NCBI GenBank assembly: GCA_964036045.1
Contig: CAXIWF010000221.1
Span: 24,790-88,789 of the forward strand
Source: Eutreptiella sp. 'Long Island Sound 2002'
Lineage: Eukaryota > Euglenozoa > Euglenophyceae > Eutreptiales > Eutreptiaceae
Length of the DNA stretch: 64,000 nucleotides
Reading direction: 5' to 3'
In this document: piece by piece, positions 26,525-36,743 of the stretch
Position numbering within the stretch: position 1 is the first letter of the stretch
How the letters are laid out: the number at the start of each line of letters is the position of its first letter
The notes under the pieces: model-generated
Databases searched by the model: none
What the model was told of the DNA's origin: nothing
Seen by the model: the letters and a program-made list of their open reading frames with translations, nothing else
Translations under genes and position numbers: made by a program

Positions 26525-27910
26525 TTTTCGGAATATTCTCGGAAAATTCTCGGAAAATTGACGGAAAATTCTCGGAAAATTCTTGGAAAATTCTCGGAAA
26601 ATTCTCGGAAAATTCTCGGAAAATTCTCGGAAAATTCTCGGAAAATTCTCGGAAAATTCTCGGAAAATTCTCGGAAAATTCTCGGAAAATTCTCGGAAAA
26701 TTCTCAGAAAATGCTCGGAAAATTGACGGAAAATTCTCGGAAAATTCTCGGAAAATTCTCGGAAATTCTCGGAAAATTCTCGGAAAATTCTCGGGAAATT
26801 CTCGGAAAGTTCTCAGAAAATTCTCGGAAAATTCTCGGAAAATTCTCGGAAAATTCTCGGAAAATTCACGGAAAATTCTCGGAAAAATCTCGGAAAATTC
26901 TTGGAAAATTCTCAGAAAATTCTCGGAAAATTCTCGGAAAATTCTCGGAAAATTCTCGGAAAATTCTCGGAAAATTCTCGGAAAATTCTCAGAAAATTCT
27001 CCGAAAATTCCCGGAAAATTCTCGGAAAATTCTCGGAAAATTCTCGGAAAATTCTCAGAAAATTCTCGAAAAATTCTCCGAAAATTCTCGGAAAATTCTC
27101 GGAAATTCTCGGAAAATTCTCGGAAAATTCTCGGAAAATTGCCAGAAAATTCTCGGAAAATTCTCGGAAAATTCTCGGAAAATTCTCGGAAAATTGTCAG
27201 AAAATTCTCGGAAAATTCTCGGAAAATTCTCGGAAAATTCTCGGAAAATTCTCGGAAAATTCTCGGAAAATTCTCGGAAAATTCTCGGAAAATTCTCGGA
27301 AAATTCTTGCAAAATTCTCGGAAAATTCTCGGAAAATTCTCGGAAAATTCTCGGAAAACTCTCGGAAAATTCTCGGAAAATTCTCGGAAAATTGACGGAA
27401 AATTCCCGGAAAATTCTCGGAAAATTCTCGGAAAATTCTCGGAAAATTCTCGGAAAATTGACGGAAAATTCTCGGAAAACTCTCGAAAAATTCTCCGAAA
27501 ATTCTCGGAAAATTGTCGGAAAATTCTCGGAAAATTTTCGGAAAATTCTCGGAAAATTCTCGGAAAATTCTCGGAAAATTCTCGGAAAATTCTCGGAAAA
27601 TTCTCGGAAAATTCTCGGAAAATTCTCGGAAAATTCTCGGAAAATTCTCGGAAAATTCTCGGAAAATTCTCGGAAAATTCTCGGAAAATTGACGGAAAAT
27701 TCCCGGAAAATTCTCGGAAAATTCTCGGAAAATTCTCGGAAAATTCTCGGAAAATTCTCGGAAAATTCTCGGAAAATTCTCGGAAAATTCTCGGAAAATT
27801 CCCGGAAAATTCTCGGAAAATTCTCGGAAAATTCTCGGAAAATTCTCGGAAAATTCTCGGAAAATTCTCGGAAAATTCTCGGAAAATTCTCGGAAAATTC
27901 TCGGAAAATT

Positions 27911-27926
27911 CTCGGATCCTCGGAAC
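27911..27926. other. Local deletion scar with the sequence GGATCC
   Basis: The array reads CTCGGATCCTCGGAACATTC here: the AAAATT core of one monomer is lost, and the next carries the AACATTC variant. The junction creates GGATCC (a BamHI site) at 27914-27919. I noticed no other GGATCC in the window. Confidence 0.7.
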
Positions 27927-29095
27927 ATTCTCGGAAAATTCTCGGAAAATTCTCGGAAAATTCTCGGAAAATTCTCGGAAAATTCTCGGAAAATTCTCGG
28001 AAAATTCTCGGAAAATTCTCAGAAAATTCTCGGAAAATTGACGGAAAATTTTCGGAAAATTCTCGGAAAATTCTCGGAAATTCTCGGAAAATTCTCGGAA
28101 AATTCTCTGGAAATTCTCGGAAAGTTCTCAGAAAATTCTCGGAAAATTCTCGGAAAATTCTCGGAAAATTCTCGGAAAATTCTCGGAAAATTCTCGGAAA
28201 AATCTCGGAAAATTCTTGGAAAATTCTCAGAAAATTCTCGGAAAATTCTCGGAAAATTCTCGGAAAATTCTCGGAAAATTCTCGGAAAATTCTCGGAAAA
28301 TTCTCAGAAAATTCTCCGAAAATTCCCGGAAAATTCTCGGAAAATTCTCGGAAAATTCTCGGAAAATTCTCGGAAAATTCTCGAAAAATTCTCCGAAAAT
28401 TCTCGGAAAATTCTCGGAAATTCTCGGAAAATTCTCGGAAAATTCTCGGAAAATTGCCAGAAAATTCTCGGAAAATTCTCGGAAAATTCTCGGAAAATTC
28501 TCGGAAAATTGTCGGAAAATTGTCAGAAAATTCTCGGAAAATTCTCGGAAAATTCTCGGAAAATTCTCGGAAAATTCTCGGAAAATTCTCGGAAAATTCT
28601 CGGAAAATTCTCGGAAAATTCTCGGAAAATTCTCGGAAAATTCTTGCAAAATTCTCGGAAAATTCTCGGAAAATTCTCGGAAAATTCTCGGAAAATTCTC
28701 GGAAAATTCTCGGAAAATTCTCGGAAAATTCTCGGAAAATTCTCGGAAAATTGACGGAAAATTCTCGGAAAACTCTCGAAAAATTCTCCGAAAATTCTCG
28801 GAAAATTGTCGGAAAATTCTCGGAAAATTTTCGGAAAATTCTCGGAAAATTCTCGGAAAATTCTCGGAAAATTCTCGGAAAATTCTCGGAAAATTCTCGG
28901 AAAATTCTCGGAAAATTCTCGGAAAATTCTCGGAAAATTCTCGGAAAATTCTCGGAAAATTCTCGGAAAATTCTCGGAAAATTGACGGAAAATTCCCGGA
29001 AAATTCTCGGAAAATTCTCGGAAAATTCTCGGAAAATTCTCGGAAAATTCTCGGAAAATTCTCGGAAAATTCTCGGAAAATTCTCGGAAAATTCC

Positions 29096-29326
29096 CGGAA
29101 AATTCTCGGAAAATTCTCGGAAAATTCTCGGAAAATTCTCGGAAAATTCTCGGAAAATTCTCGGAAAATTCTCGGAAAATTCTCGGAAAATTCTCGGAAA
29201 ATTCTCGGAAAATTCTCGGAAAATTCTCGGAAAATTCTCGGAAAATTCTCGGAAAATTCTCGGAAAATTCTCGGAAAATTCTCGGAAAATTCTCGGAAAA
29301 TTCTCGGAAAATTCTCGGAAAATTCT
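29096..29326 (+). repeat. Perfect consensus run, 21 monomers
   Basis: From just after a CCCGG variant to just before the CTTGC variant, every base matches the consensus over 231 bp. The length is exactly 21 monomers, the same interval as the paired D-family junctions. Perfect runs elsewhere are usually about ten monomers or fewer. Confidence 0.85.
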
Positions 29327-29403
29327 TGCAAAATTCTCGGAAAATTCTCGGAAAATTCTCGGAAAATTCTCGGAAAATTCTCGGAAAATTCTCGGAAAAT
29401 TCC

Positions 29404-29698
29404 CGGAAAATTCTCGGAAAATTCTCGGAAAATTCTCGGAAAATTCTCGGAAAATTCTCGGAAAATTCTCGGAAAATTCTCGGAAAATTCTCGGAAAATT
29501 CTCGGAAAATTCTCGGAAAATTCTCGGAAAATTCTCGGAAAATTCTCGGAAAATTCTCGGAAAATTCTCGGAAAATTCTCGGAAAATTCTCGGAAAATTC
29601 TCGGAAAATTCTCGGAAAATTCTCGGAAAATTCTCGGAAAATTCTCGGAAAATTCTCGGAAAATTCTCGGAAAATTCTCGGAAAATTCTCGGAAAATT
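29404..29698 (+). repeat. Longest perfect consensus run seen, about 27 monomers
   Basis: No base deviates from AAAATTCTCGG between the CCCGG variant ending at 29403 and the TTGAC junction at 29697. This is 295 bp. With 29096-29326 it makes 28.9-29.7 kb the least diverged part of the window, which suggests the most recent local expansion or homogenisation. Confidence 0.85.
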
Positions 29699-30308
29699 GA
29701 CGGAAAATTCCCGGAAAATTCTCGGAAAATTCTCGGAAAATTCCCGGAAAATTCTCGGAAAATTCTCGGAAAATTCTCGGAAAATTCTCGGAAAATTCTC
29801 GGAAAATTCCCGGAAAATTCTCGGAAAATTCTCGGAAAATTCTCGGAAAATTCTCGGAAACTTCTCGGAAAATTCTCGGAAAATTCTCGGAAAATTCTCG
29901 GAAAATTCTCGGAAAATTCTCGGAAAATTCTCGGAAAAATTCTCGGAAAATTCTCGGAAAATTCTCGGAAAATTCTCGGAAAATTCTCGGAAAATTCTCG
30001 GAAAATTCTCGGAAAATTCTCGGAAAATTGACGGAAAATTCTCGGAAAATTCTCCGAAAATTCTCGGAAAATTATCGGAAAATTCTCGGAAACTTCTCGG
30101 AAAAATCTCGGAAAATTCTCGGAAAATTCTGGGAAAATTCTCAGAAAATTCTCGGAAAATTCTCGGAAAATTCTCGGAAAATTCTCGGAAAATTCTCGGA
30201 AAATTCTCGGAAAATTCTCGGAAAATTCTCGGAAAATTCTCGGAAAATTGACGGAAAATTCTCGGAAAATTCTCGGAAAATTCTCGGAAAATTCTCGGAA
30301 AATTCTCG

Positions 30309-30326
30309 GAAAATTCCGGAAAATTC
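30309..30326 (+). other. Four-unit heat-shock-element-like match
   Basis: A 10-bp monomer gives GAAAATTCCGGAAAATTC, four alternating nGAAn units at exact 5-bp steps. The consensus array cannot do this, because its TTC and GAA are 3 bases apart. The same 18-base string recurs at 30869-30886. This is a pattern match only. Confidence 0.25.
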
Positions 30327-30868
30327 TCGGAAAATTCTCGGAAAATTCTCGGAAAATTCTCGGAAAATTCTCGGAAAATTCTCAGAAAATTCTCGGAAAA
30401 TTCTTGGAAAATTCTCAGAAAATTCTCGGAAAATTCTCGGAAAATTCTCGGAAAATTCTCGGAAAATTCTTGGAAAATTCTCGGAAAATTCTCGGAAAAT
30501 TCTCAGAAAATTCTCGGAAAATTCTCGGAAAATTCTCGGAAAATTCTCGGAAAATTCTCGGAAAATTCTCAGAAAATTCTCGGAGAATTCTCGGAAAATT
30601 CTCGGAAAATTCTCGGAAAATTCTCGGAAAATTCTCGGAAAATTCTCGGAAAATTCTCGGAAAATTCTCGGAAAATTCTCGGAAAATTGACGGAAAATTC
30701 TCAGAAAATTCTCGGAAAATTCTCGGAAAATTCTCGGAAAATTCTCGGAAAATTCTCGGAAAATTCCCGGAAAATTCTCGGAAAATTCTCGGAAAATTCT
30801 CGGAAAATTCTCGGAAAATTCTCAGAAAATTCTCGGAAAATTCTCGGAAAATTCTCGGAAAATTCGCG

Positions 30869-30886
30869 GAAAATTCCGGAAAATTC
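30869..30886 (+). other. Second four-unit heat-shock-element-like match
   Basis: The 18 bases are identical to those at 30309-30326, 560 bp upstream, and are again caused by a one-base-shorter TTCCGG monomer. The neighbouring monomer carries a TTCGCGG variant, so the two sites are not simply one duplicated stretch. Confidence 0.25.
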
Positions 30887-32336
30887 TCGGAAAATTCCCG
30901 GAAAATTCTCGGAAAATTCTCGGAAAATTCTCGGAAAATTCTCGGAAAATTCTCGGAAAATTCTCAGAAAATTCTCAGAAAATTCTCGGAAAATTCTCGA
31001 AAAATTCTCAGAAAATTGTCGGAAAATTCTCGGAAAATTCTCGGAAAATTCTCGGAAAATTCTCGGAAAATTCTCGGAAAATTCTCAGAAAATTCTCAGA
31101 CAATTCTCGGAAAATTCTCGGAAAATTCTCGGAAAATTCTCGGAAAATTCTCGGAAAATTCTCAGAAAATTCTCGGAAAATTCTCGGAAAATTCTCGGAA
31201 AATTCTCGGAAAATTCTCGGAAAATTCTCGGAAAATTCTCGGAAAATTCTCGGAAAATTCTCGGAAAATTCTCGGAAAATTGACGGAAAATTCTCGGAAA
31301 ATTCTCGGAAAATTCTCGGAAAATTCTCGGAAAATTCTCGGAAAATTCCCGGAAAATTCTCGGAAAATTCTCGGAAAATTCTCGGAAAATTCCCCGAAAA
31401 TTCTCGGAAAATTCTCGGAAAATTCTCGGAAAATTCTCGGAAAATTCTCGGAAAATTCTCGGAAAATTCTCGAAAAATTCTCCGAAAATTCTCGGAAAAT
31501 TCTCGGAAAATTCTCGGAAAATTCTCGTAAAATTCTCGGAAAATTCTCGGAAAATTCTCGGAAAATTGACGGAAAACTCTCGGAAAATTCTCGGAAAATT
31601 CTCGGAAAATTCTCGGAAAATTCTCGGAAAATTCTCGGAAAATTATCGGAAAATTCTCGGAAACTTCTCGGAAAAATCTCGGAAAATTCTCGGAAAATTC
31701 TGGGAAAATTCTCAGAAAATTCTCGGAAAATTCTCGGAAAATTCTCGGAAAATTCTCGGAAAATTCTCGGAAAATTCTCGGAAAATTCTCGGAAAATTCT
31801 TGGAAAATTCTCGGAAAAATGACGGAAAATTCTCGGAAAATTCTCGTAAAATTCTCGGAAAATTCTAGGAAAATTCTCGGAAAATTCCCCTTAAAATTCT
31901 CGGAAAATTCTCAGAAAATTCTCGGAAAATTCTCGGAAAATTCTCGGAAAATTCTCGGAAAATTCTCGGAAAATTCTCGGAAAATTCCCGGAAAATTCTC
32001 GGAAAATTCTCGGAAAATTCTCGGAAAATTCTCGGAAAATTCTCGGAAAATTCTCGGAAAATTCTCGGAAAATTCTGGGAAAATTCTCAGAAAATTCTCG
32101 GAAAATTCTCGGAAAATTCTCGGAAAATTCTCAGAAAATTCTCGGAAAATTCTCGGAAAATTCTCGGAAAATTCTCGGAAAATTCTCGGAAAATTCTCGG
32201 AAAATTCTTGGAAAATTCTCGGAAAATTCTCGGATAATTCTCGGAAAATTCTCAGAAAATTCTCGGAAAATTCTCGGAAAATTCTCAGAAAATTCTCGGA
32301 AAATTCTCGGAAAATTCTCGGAAAATTCTCGGAAAA

Positions 32337-32556
32337 TTGACGGAAAATCCTCGGAAAATTCTCGGAAAATTCTCGGAAAATTCTCGGAAAATTCTCGGAA
32401 AATTCCCAGAAAATTCTCGGAAAATTCTCGGAAAATTCTCGGAAAATTCCCGGAAAATTCTCGGAAAATTCTCGGAAAATTCTCGGAAATTTTTCGGAAA
32501 ATTCCCGGAAAATCCTCGGAAAATTCTCGGAAAATTCTCGGAAAATTCTCGGAAAA
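32337..32556 (+). repeat. 220-bp duplicated unit, first copy
   Basis: It begins at a TTGACGGAAAATCCTCGG junction (32337) and is repeated from 32557. The diagnostic AAATTTTTCGG, CCCGG and AATCCTCGG cluster lies at 32488 and again at 32708, exactly 220 bp (20 monomers) apart. Confidence 0.8.
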
Positions 32557-33182
32557 TTGACGGAAAATCCTCGGAAAATTCTCGGAAAATTCTCGGAAAA
32601 TTCTCGGAAAATTCTCGGAAAATTCCCAGAAAATTCTCGGAAAATTCTCGGAAAATTCTCGGAAAATTCCCGGAAAATTCTCGGAAAATTCTCGGAAAAT
32701 TCTCGGAAATTTTTCGGAAAATTCCCGGAAAATCCTCGGAAAATTCTCGGAAAATTCTCGGAAAATTCCCCGAAAATTCTCGGAAAATTCTCGGAAAATT
32801 CTCGGAAAATTCTCGGAAAATTCTCGGAAAATTCTCGGAAAATTCTCCAAAAATTCTCCGAAAATTCTCGGAAAATTCTCGGAAAATTCTCGGAAAATTC
32901 TCGGAAAATTCTCGGAAAATTCTCGGAAAATTCTCGGAAAATTGACGGAAAACTCTCGGAACATTCTCGGAAAATTCTCGGAAAATTCTCGGAAAATTCT
33001 CGGAAAATTCTCGGAAAATTATCGGAAAATTCTCGGAAACTTCTCGGAAAAATCTCGGAAAATTCTGGGAAAATTCTGGGAAAATTCTCAGAAAATTCTC
33101 GGAAAATTCTCCGAAAATTCTCGGAAATTCTCGGAAAATTCTCGGAAAATTCTCGGAAAATTCTCGGAAAATTCTCGGAAAA
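32557..33182 (+). repeat. 626-bp tandem duplication, first copy
   Basis: It runs from the TTGACGGAAAATCC junction at 32557 through CCCAG, CCCGG, AAATTTTTCGG, CCCCG, CTCCAAAAA/CTCCG, the K junction at 32942, TTATCGG at 33019, doubled CTGGG, CTCCG and a 10-bp monomer near 33119. Every marker recurs 626 bp later (57 monomers minus one base). Confidence 0.85.
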
Positions 33183-33808
33183 TTGACGGAAAATCCTCGG
33201 AAAATTCTCGGAAAATTCTCGGAAAATTCTCGGAAAATTCTCGGAAAATTCCCAGAAAATTCTCGGAAAATTCTCGGAAAATTCTCGGAAAATTCCCGGA
33301 AAATTCTCGGAAAATTCTCGGAAAATTCTCGGAAATTTTTCGGAAAATTCCCGGAAAATCCTCGGAAAATTCTCGGAAAATTCTCGGAAAATTCCCCGAA
33401 AATTCTCGGAAAATTCTCGGAAAATTCTCGGAAAATTCTCGGAAAATTCTCGGAAAATTCTCGGAAAATTCTCCAAAAATTCTCCGAAAATTCTCGGAAA
33501 ATTCTCGGAAAATTCTCGGAAAATTCTCGGAAAATTCTCGGAAAATTCTCGGAAAATTCTCGGAAAATTGACGGAAAACTCTCGGAACATTCTCGGAAAA
33601 TTCTCGGAAAATTCTCGGAAAATTCTCGGAAAATTCTCGGAAAATTATCGGAAAATTCTCGGAAACTTCTCGGAAAAATCTCGGAAAATTCTGGGAAAAT
33701 TCTGGGAAAATTCTCAGAAAATTCTCGGAAAATTCTCCGAAAATTCTCGGAAATTCTCGGAAAATTCTCGGAAAATTCTCGGAAAATTCTCGGAAAATTC
33801 TCGGAAAA
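33183..33808 (+). repeat. 626-bp tandem duplication, second copy
   Basis: The markers match the first copy at a constant 626-bp offset: TTGACGGAAAATCC at 33183, AAATTTTTCGG from 33333, K junction at 33568, TTATCGG at 33645. It ends where the CTTGG-TTCGCGG-ATGACGG run begins (33812). A partial third copy, covering only the K-junction half, starts near 33900 (junction 33996, 428 bp on). Confidence 0.85.
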
Positions 33809-34734
33809 TTCTTGGAAAATTCGCGGAAAAATGACGGAAAATTCTCGGAAAATTCTCGGAAAATTCTCGGAAAATTCTCGGAAAATTCTCGGAAAATTCT
33901 CGAAAAATTCTCCGAAAATTCTCGGAAAATTCTCGGAAAATTCTCGGAAAATTCTCGGAAAATTCTCGGAAAATTCTCGGAAAATTCTCGGAAAATTGAC
34001 GGAAAACTCTCGGAACATTCTCGGAAAATTCTCGGAAAATTCTCGGAAAATTCTCGGAAAATTCTCGGAAAATTATCGGAAAATTCTCGGAAACTTCTCG
34101 GAAAAATCTCGGAAAATTCTGGGAAAATTCTGGGAAAATTCTCAGAAAATTCTCGGAAAATTCTCCGAAAATTCTCGGAAATTCTCGGAAAATTCTCGGA
34201 AAATTCTCGGAAAATTCTCGGAAAATTCTCGGAAAATTCTTGGAAAATTCGCGGAAAAATGACGGAAAATTCTCGGAAAATTCTCGTAAAATTCTCGGAA
34301 AATTCTCGGAAAATTCTCGGAAAATTCTCGGAAAATTCTCGGAAAATTCTTGGAAAATTCGCGGAAAAATGACGGAAAATTCTCGGAAAATTCTCGGAAA
34401 ATTCTCGGAAAATTCTCGGAAAATTCTCGGAAAATTCTCGGAAAGTTCCCGGAAAATTCTCGGAAAATTCTCGGAAAATTCTCGGAAAATTCTCGGAAAA
34501 TTCTCGGAAAATTCTCGGAAAATTCTCGGAAAATTCTGGGAAAATTCTCAGAAAATTCTCGGAAAATTCTCGGAAAATTCTCGGAAAATTCTCAGAAAAT
34601 TCTCGGAAAATTCTCGGAAAATTCTCGGAAAATTGACGGAAAATTTTCGGAAAATTCTCGAAAAATTCTCCGAAAATTCTCGGAAAATTCTCAGAAAATT
34701 CTCGGAAAATTCTCGGAATATTCTCGGAAAATTC

Positions 34735-36435
34735 TCAGAAAATTCTCGGAAAATTCTCGGAAAATTCTCGGAAAATTCTCGGAAAATTGTCGGAAAATTC
34801 TCGGAAACTTCTCGGAAAAATCTCGGAAAATTCTCGGAAAATTCTGGGAAAATTCTCAGAAAATTCTCGGAAAATTCTCGGAAAATTCTCGGAAAATTCT
34901 CGGAAAATTCTCGGAAAATTCTCGGAAAATTCTCGGAAAATTCTTGGAAAATTCTCGGAAAATTCTCGGAAAATTCTCGGAAAATTCTCGGAAAATTCCC
35001 GGAAAATTCTCGGAAAATTCTCAGAAAATTCTCGGAAAATTCTCGGAAAATTCTCGGAAAATTCTCGGAAAATTGTCGGCAAATTCTCGGAAAATTCTCG
35101 GAAAATTCTCGGAAAATTCTCGGAAAATTCTCGGAAAATTCTCAGAAAATTCTCGGAAAATTCTCGGAAAATTCTCGGAAAATTCTCGGAAAATTGACGG
35201 AAAATCCTCGGAAAATTCTCGGAAAATTCTCGGAAAATTCTCGGAAAATTCTCGGAAAATTCTCGGAAAATTCTCGAAAAATTCTCCGAAAATTCTCGGA
35301 AAATTCTCGGAAAATTCTCGGAAAATTCTCGGAAAATTCTCGGAAAATTCTCGGAAAATTCTCGGAAAATTGACGGAAAACTCTCGGAACATTCTCGGAA
35401 AATTCTCGGAAAATTCTCGGAAAATTCTCGGAAAATTCTCGGAAAATTATCGGAAAATTCTCGGAAACTTCTCGGAAAAATCTCGGAAAATTCTGGGAAA
35501 ATTCTGGGAAAATTCTCAGAAAATTCTCGGAAAATTCTCCGAAAATTCTCGGAAATTCTCGGAAAATTCTCGGAAAATTCTCGGAAAATTCTCGGAAAAT
35601 TCTCGGAAAATTCTTGGAAAATTCGCGGAAAAATGACGGAAAATTCTCGGAAAATTCTCGTAAAATTCTCGGAAAATTCTCGGAAAATTCTCGGAAAATT
35701 CCCCTTAAAATTCTCGGAAAATTCCCAGAAAATTCTCGGAAAATTCTCGGAAAATTCTCGGAAAATTCTCGGAAAATTCTCGGAAAATTCTCGGAAAGTT
35801 CCCGGAAAATTCTCGGAAAATTCTCGGAAAATTCTCGGAAAATTCTCGGAAAATTCTCGGAAAATTCTCGGAAAATTCTCGGAAAATTCTGGGAAAATTC
35901 TCAGAAAATTCTCGGAAAATTCTCGGAAAATTCTCGGAAAATTCTCAGAAAATTCTCGGAAAATTCTCGGAAAATTCTCGGAAAATTGACGGAAAATTTT
36001 CGGAAAATTCTCGAAAAATTCTCCGAAAATTCTCGGAAAATTCTCAGAAAATTCTCGGAAAATTCTCGGAATATTCTCGGAAAATTCTCAGAAAATTCTC
36101 GGAAAATTCTCGGAAAATTCTCGGAAAATTCTCGGAAAATTGTCGGAAAATTCTCGGAAACTTCTCGGAAAAATCTCGGAAAATTCTCGGAAAATTCTGG
36201 GAAAATTCTCAGAAAATTCTCGGAAAATTCTCGGAAAATTCTCGGAAAATTCTCGGAAAATTCTCGGAAAATTCTCGGAAAATTCTCGGAAAATTCTTGG
36301 AAAATTCTCGGAAAATTCTCGGAAAATTCTCGGAAAATTCTCGGAAAATTCCCGGAAAATTCTCGGAAAATTCTCAGAAAATTCTCGGAAAATTCTCGGA
36401 AAATTCTCGGAAAATTCTCGGAAAATTGTCGGCAA
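34735..36435 (+). repeat. 1,353-bp spaced duplication with the GTCGGC variant
   Basis: The stretch 34,735-35,082 is repeated at 36,088-36,435 (offset 1,353 bp, 123 monomers), with the translated reverse strand identical over 115 residues. The rare GTCGGCAAATTC variant marks both copies (35075 and 36428). Both also carry GTCGG in place of TTATCGG before AAACTTC and AAAAATC (34787 and 36140), a derived form of the K run. Confidence 0.85.
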
Positions 36436-36743
36436 ATTCTCGGAAAATTCTCGGAAAATTCTCGGAAAATTCTCGGAAAATTCTCGGAAAATTCTCGGAA
36501 AATTCTCGGAAAATTCTCGAAAAATTCTCGGAAAATTCTCGGAAAATTCTCAGAAATTCTCGGAAATTTCTCGGAAAATTCTCGGAAAATTCTCGGAAAA
36601 TTCTCAGGAAATTCTCAGAAAATTCTCCGAAAATTCTCGGAAAATTCTCGAAAAATTCTCCGAAAATTCTCGGAAAATTCTCGGAAAATTCTCGGAAAAT
36701 TCTCGGAAAATTCTCGGGAAATTCTCGGAAAATTCTCGGAAAA

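Larger units (their letters stand above)
26525..30027 (+). repeat. Distinct repeat family with TTGC and TTGCCAG markers
   Basis: An M2 marker (26525, with its ATGC partner 183 bp on at 26708) opens the block. The K run is absent between 25843 and 30072. Block-specific variants are CTTGC (27306, 28643, 29325; the last two 682 bp or 62 monomers apart), TTGCCAG (near 27139 and 28452), and AAAACTCTCGAAAAA followed by GTCGG and TTTTCGG (from about 27459 and 28752). These paired markers show a duplication of about 1.3 kb (1,293-1,337 bp depending on the marker, so indels differ between copies). GGAAATTCTCGG and AAAAATCTCGG length variants are scattered at 26.7-28.4 kb. The right part, from about 28,850, is the most uniform sequence of the window. 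Confidence 0.75.
30028..31565 (+). repeat. Mixed K/D segment
   Basis: A lone K run (TTATCGG at 30072) sits only 44 bp after a plain TTGAC junction at 30028, without the AAAACTC variant. It is followed by D-like material: CTCAG and CTTGG alternation near 30380-30500, a TTGACGGAAAATTCTCAG junction near 30687, and a CTCAGACAATTC variant near 31096 that is otherwise found at 49.5 and 58-61 kb. Two 10-bp monomers (TTCCGG) lie at about 30316 and 30876. A plain TTGAC junction (near 31280), CCCGG, CCCCG and CTCGA/CTCCG variants lead into the next K block. The order is consistent with fused fragments of both families. Confidence 0.65.
31566..36743 (+). repeat. K-family block with nested recent duplications
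   Basis: K junctions lie at 31566, 32942, 33568, 33996 and 35370, and TTATCGG is 77 bp downstream in every one. From 32942 on, the copies share derived variants: AACATTC right after the junction, a doubled CTGGG, CTCCG, a 10-bp GGAAATTCTCGG, and TTCGCGG before the ATGACGG monomer (near 33812, 34240, 34350 and 35614). The copy at 31566 keeps the older form (single CTGGG, CTCGT, CCCCTTAAAA near 31887). An in-frame TAG variant (CTAGG) occurs near 31866. Intervals 33996-35370 and 35370-36744 are both 1,374 bp. Confidence 0.8.
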
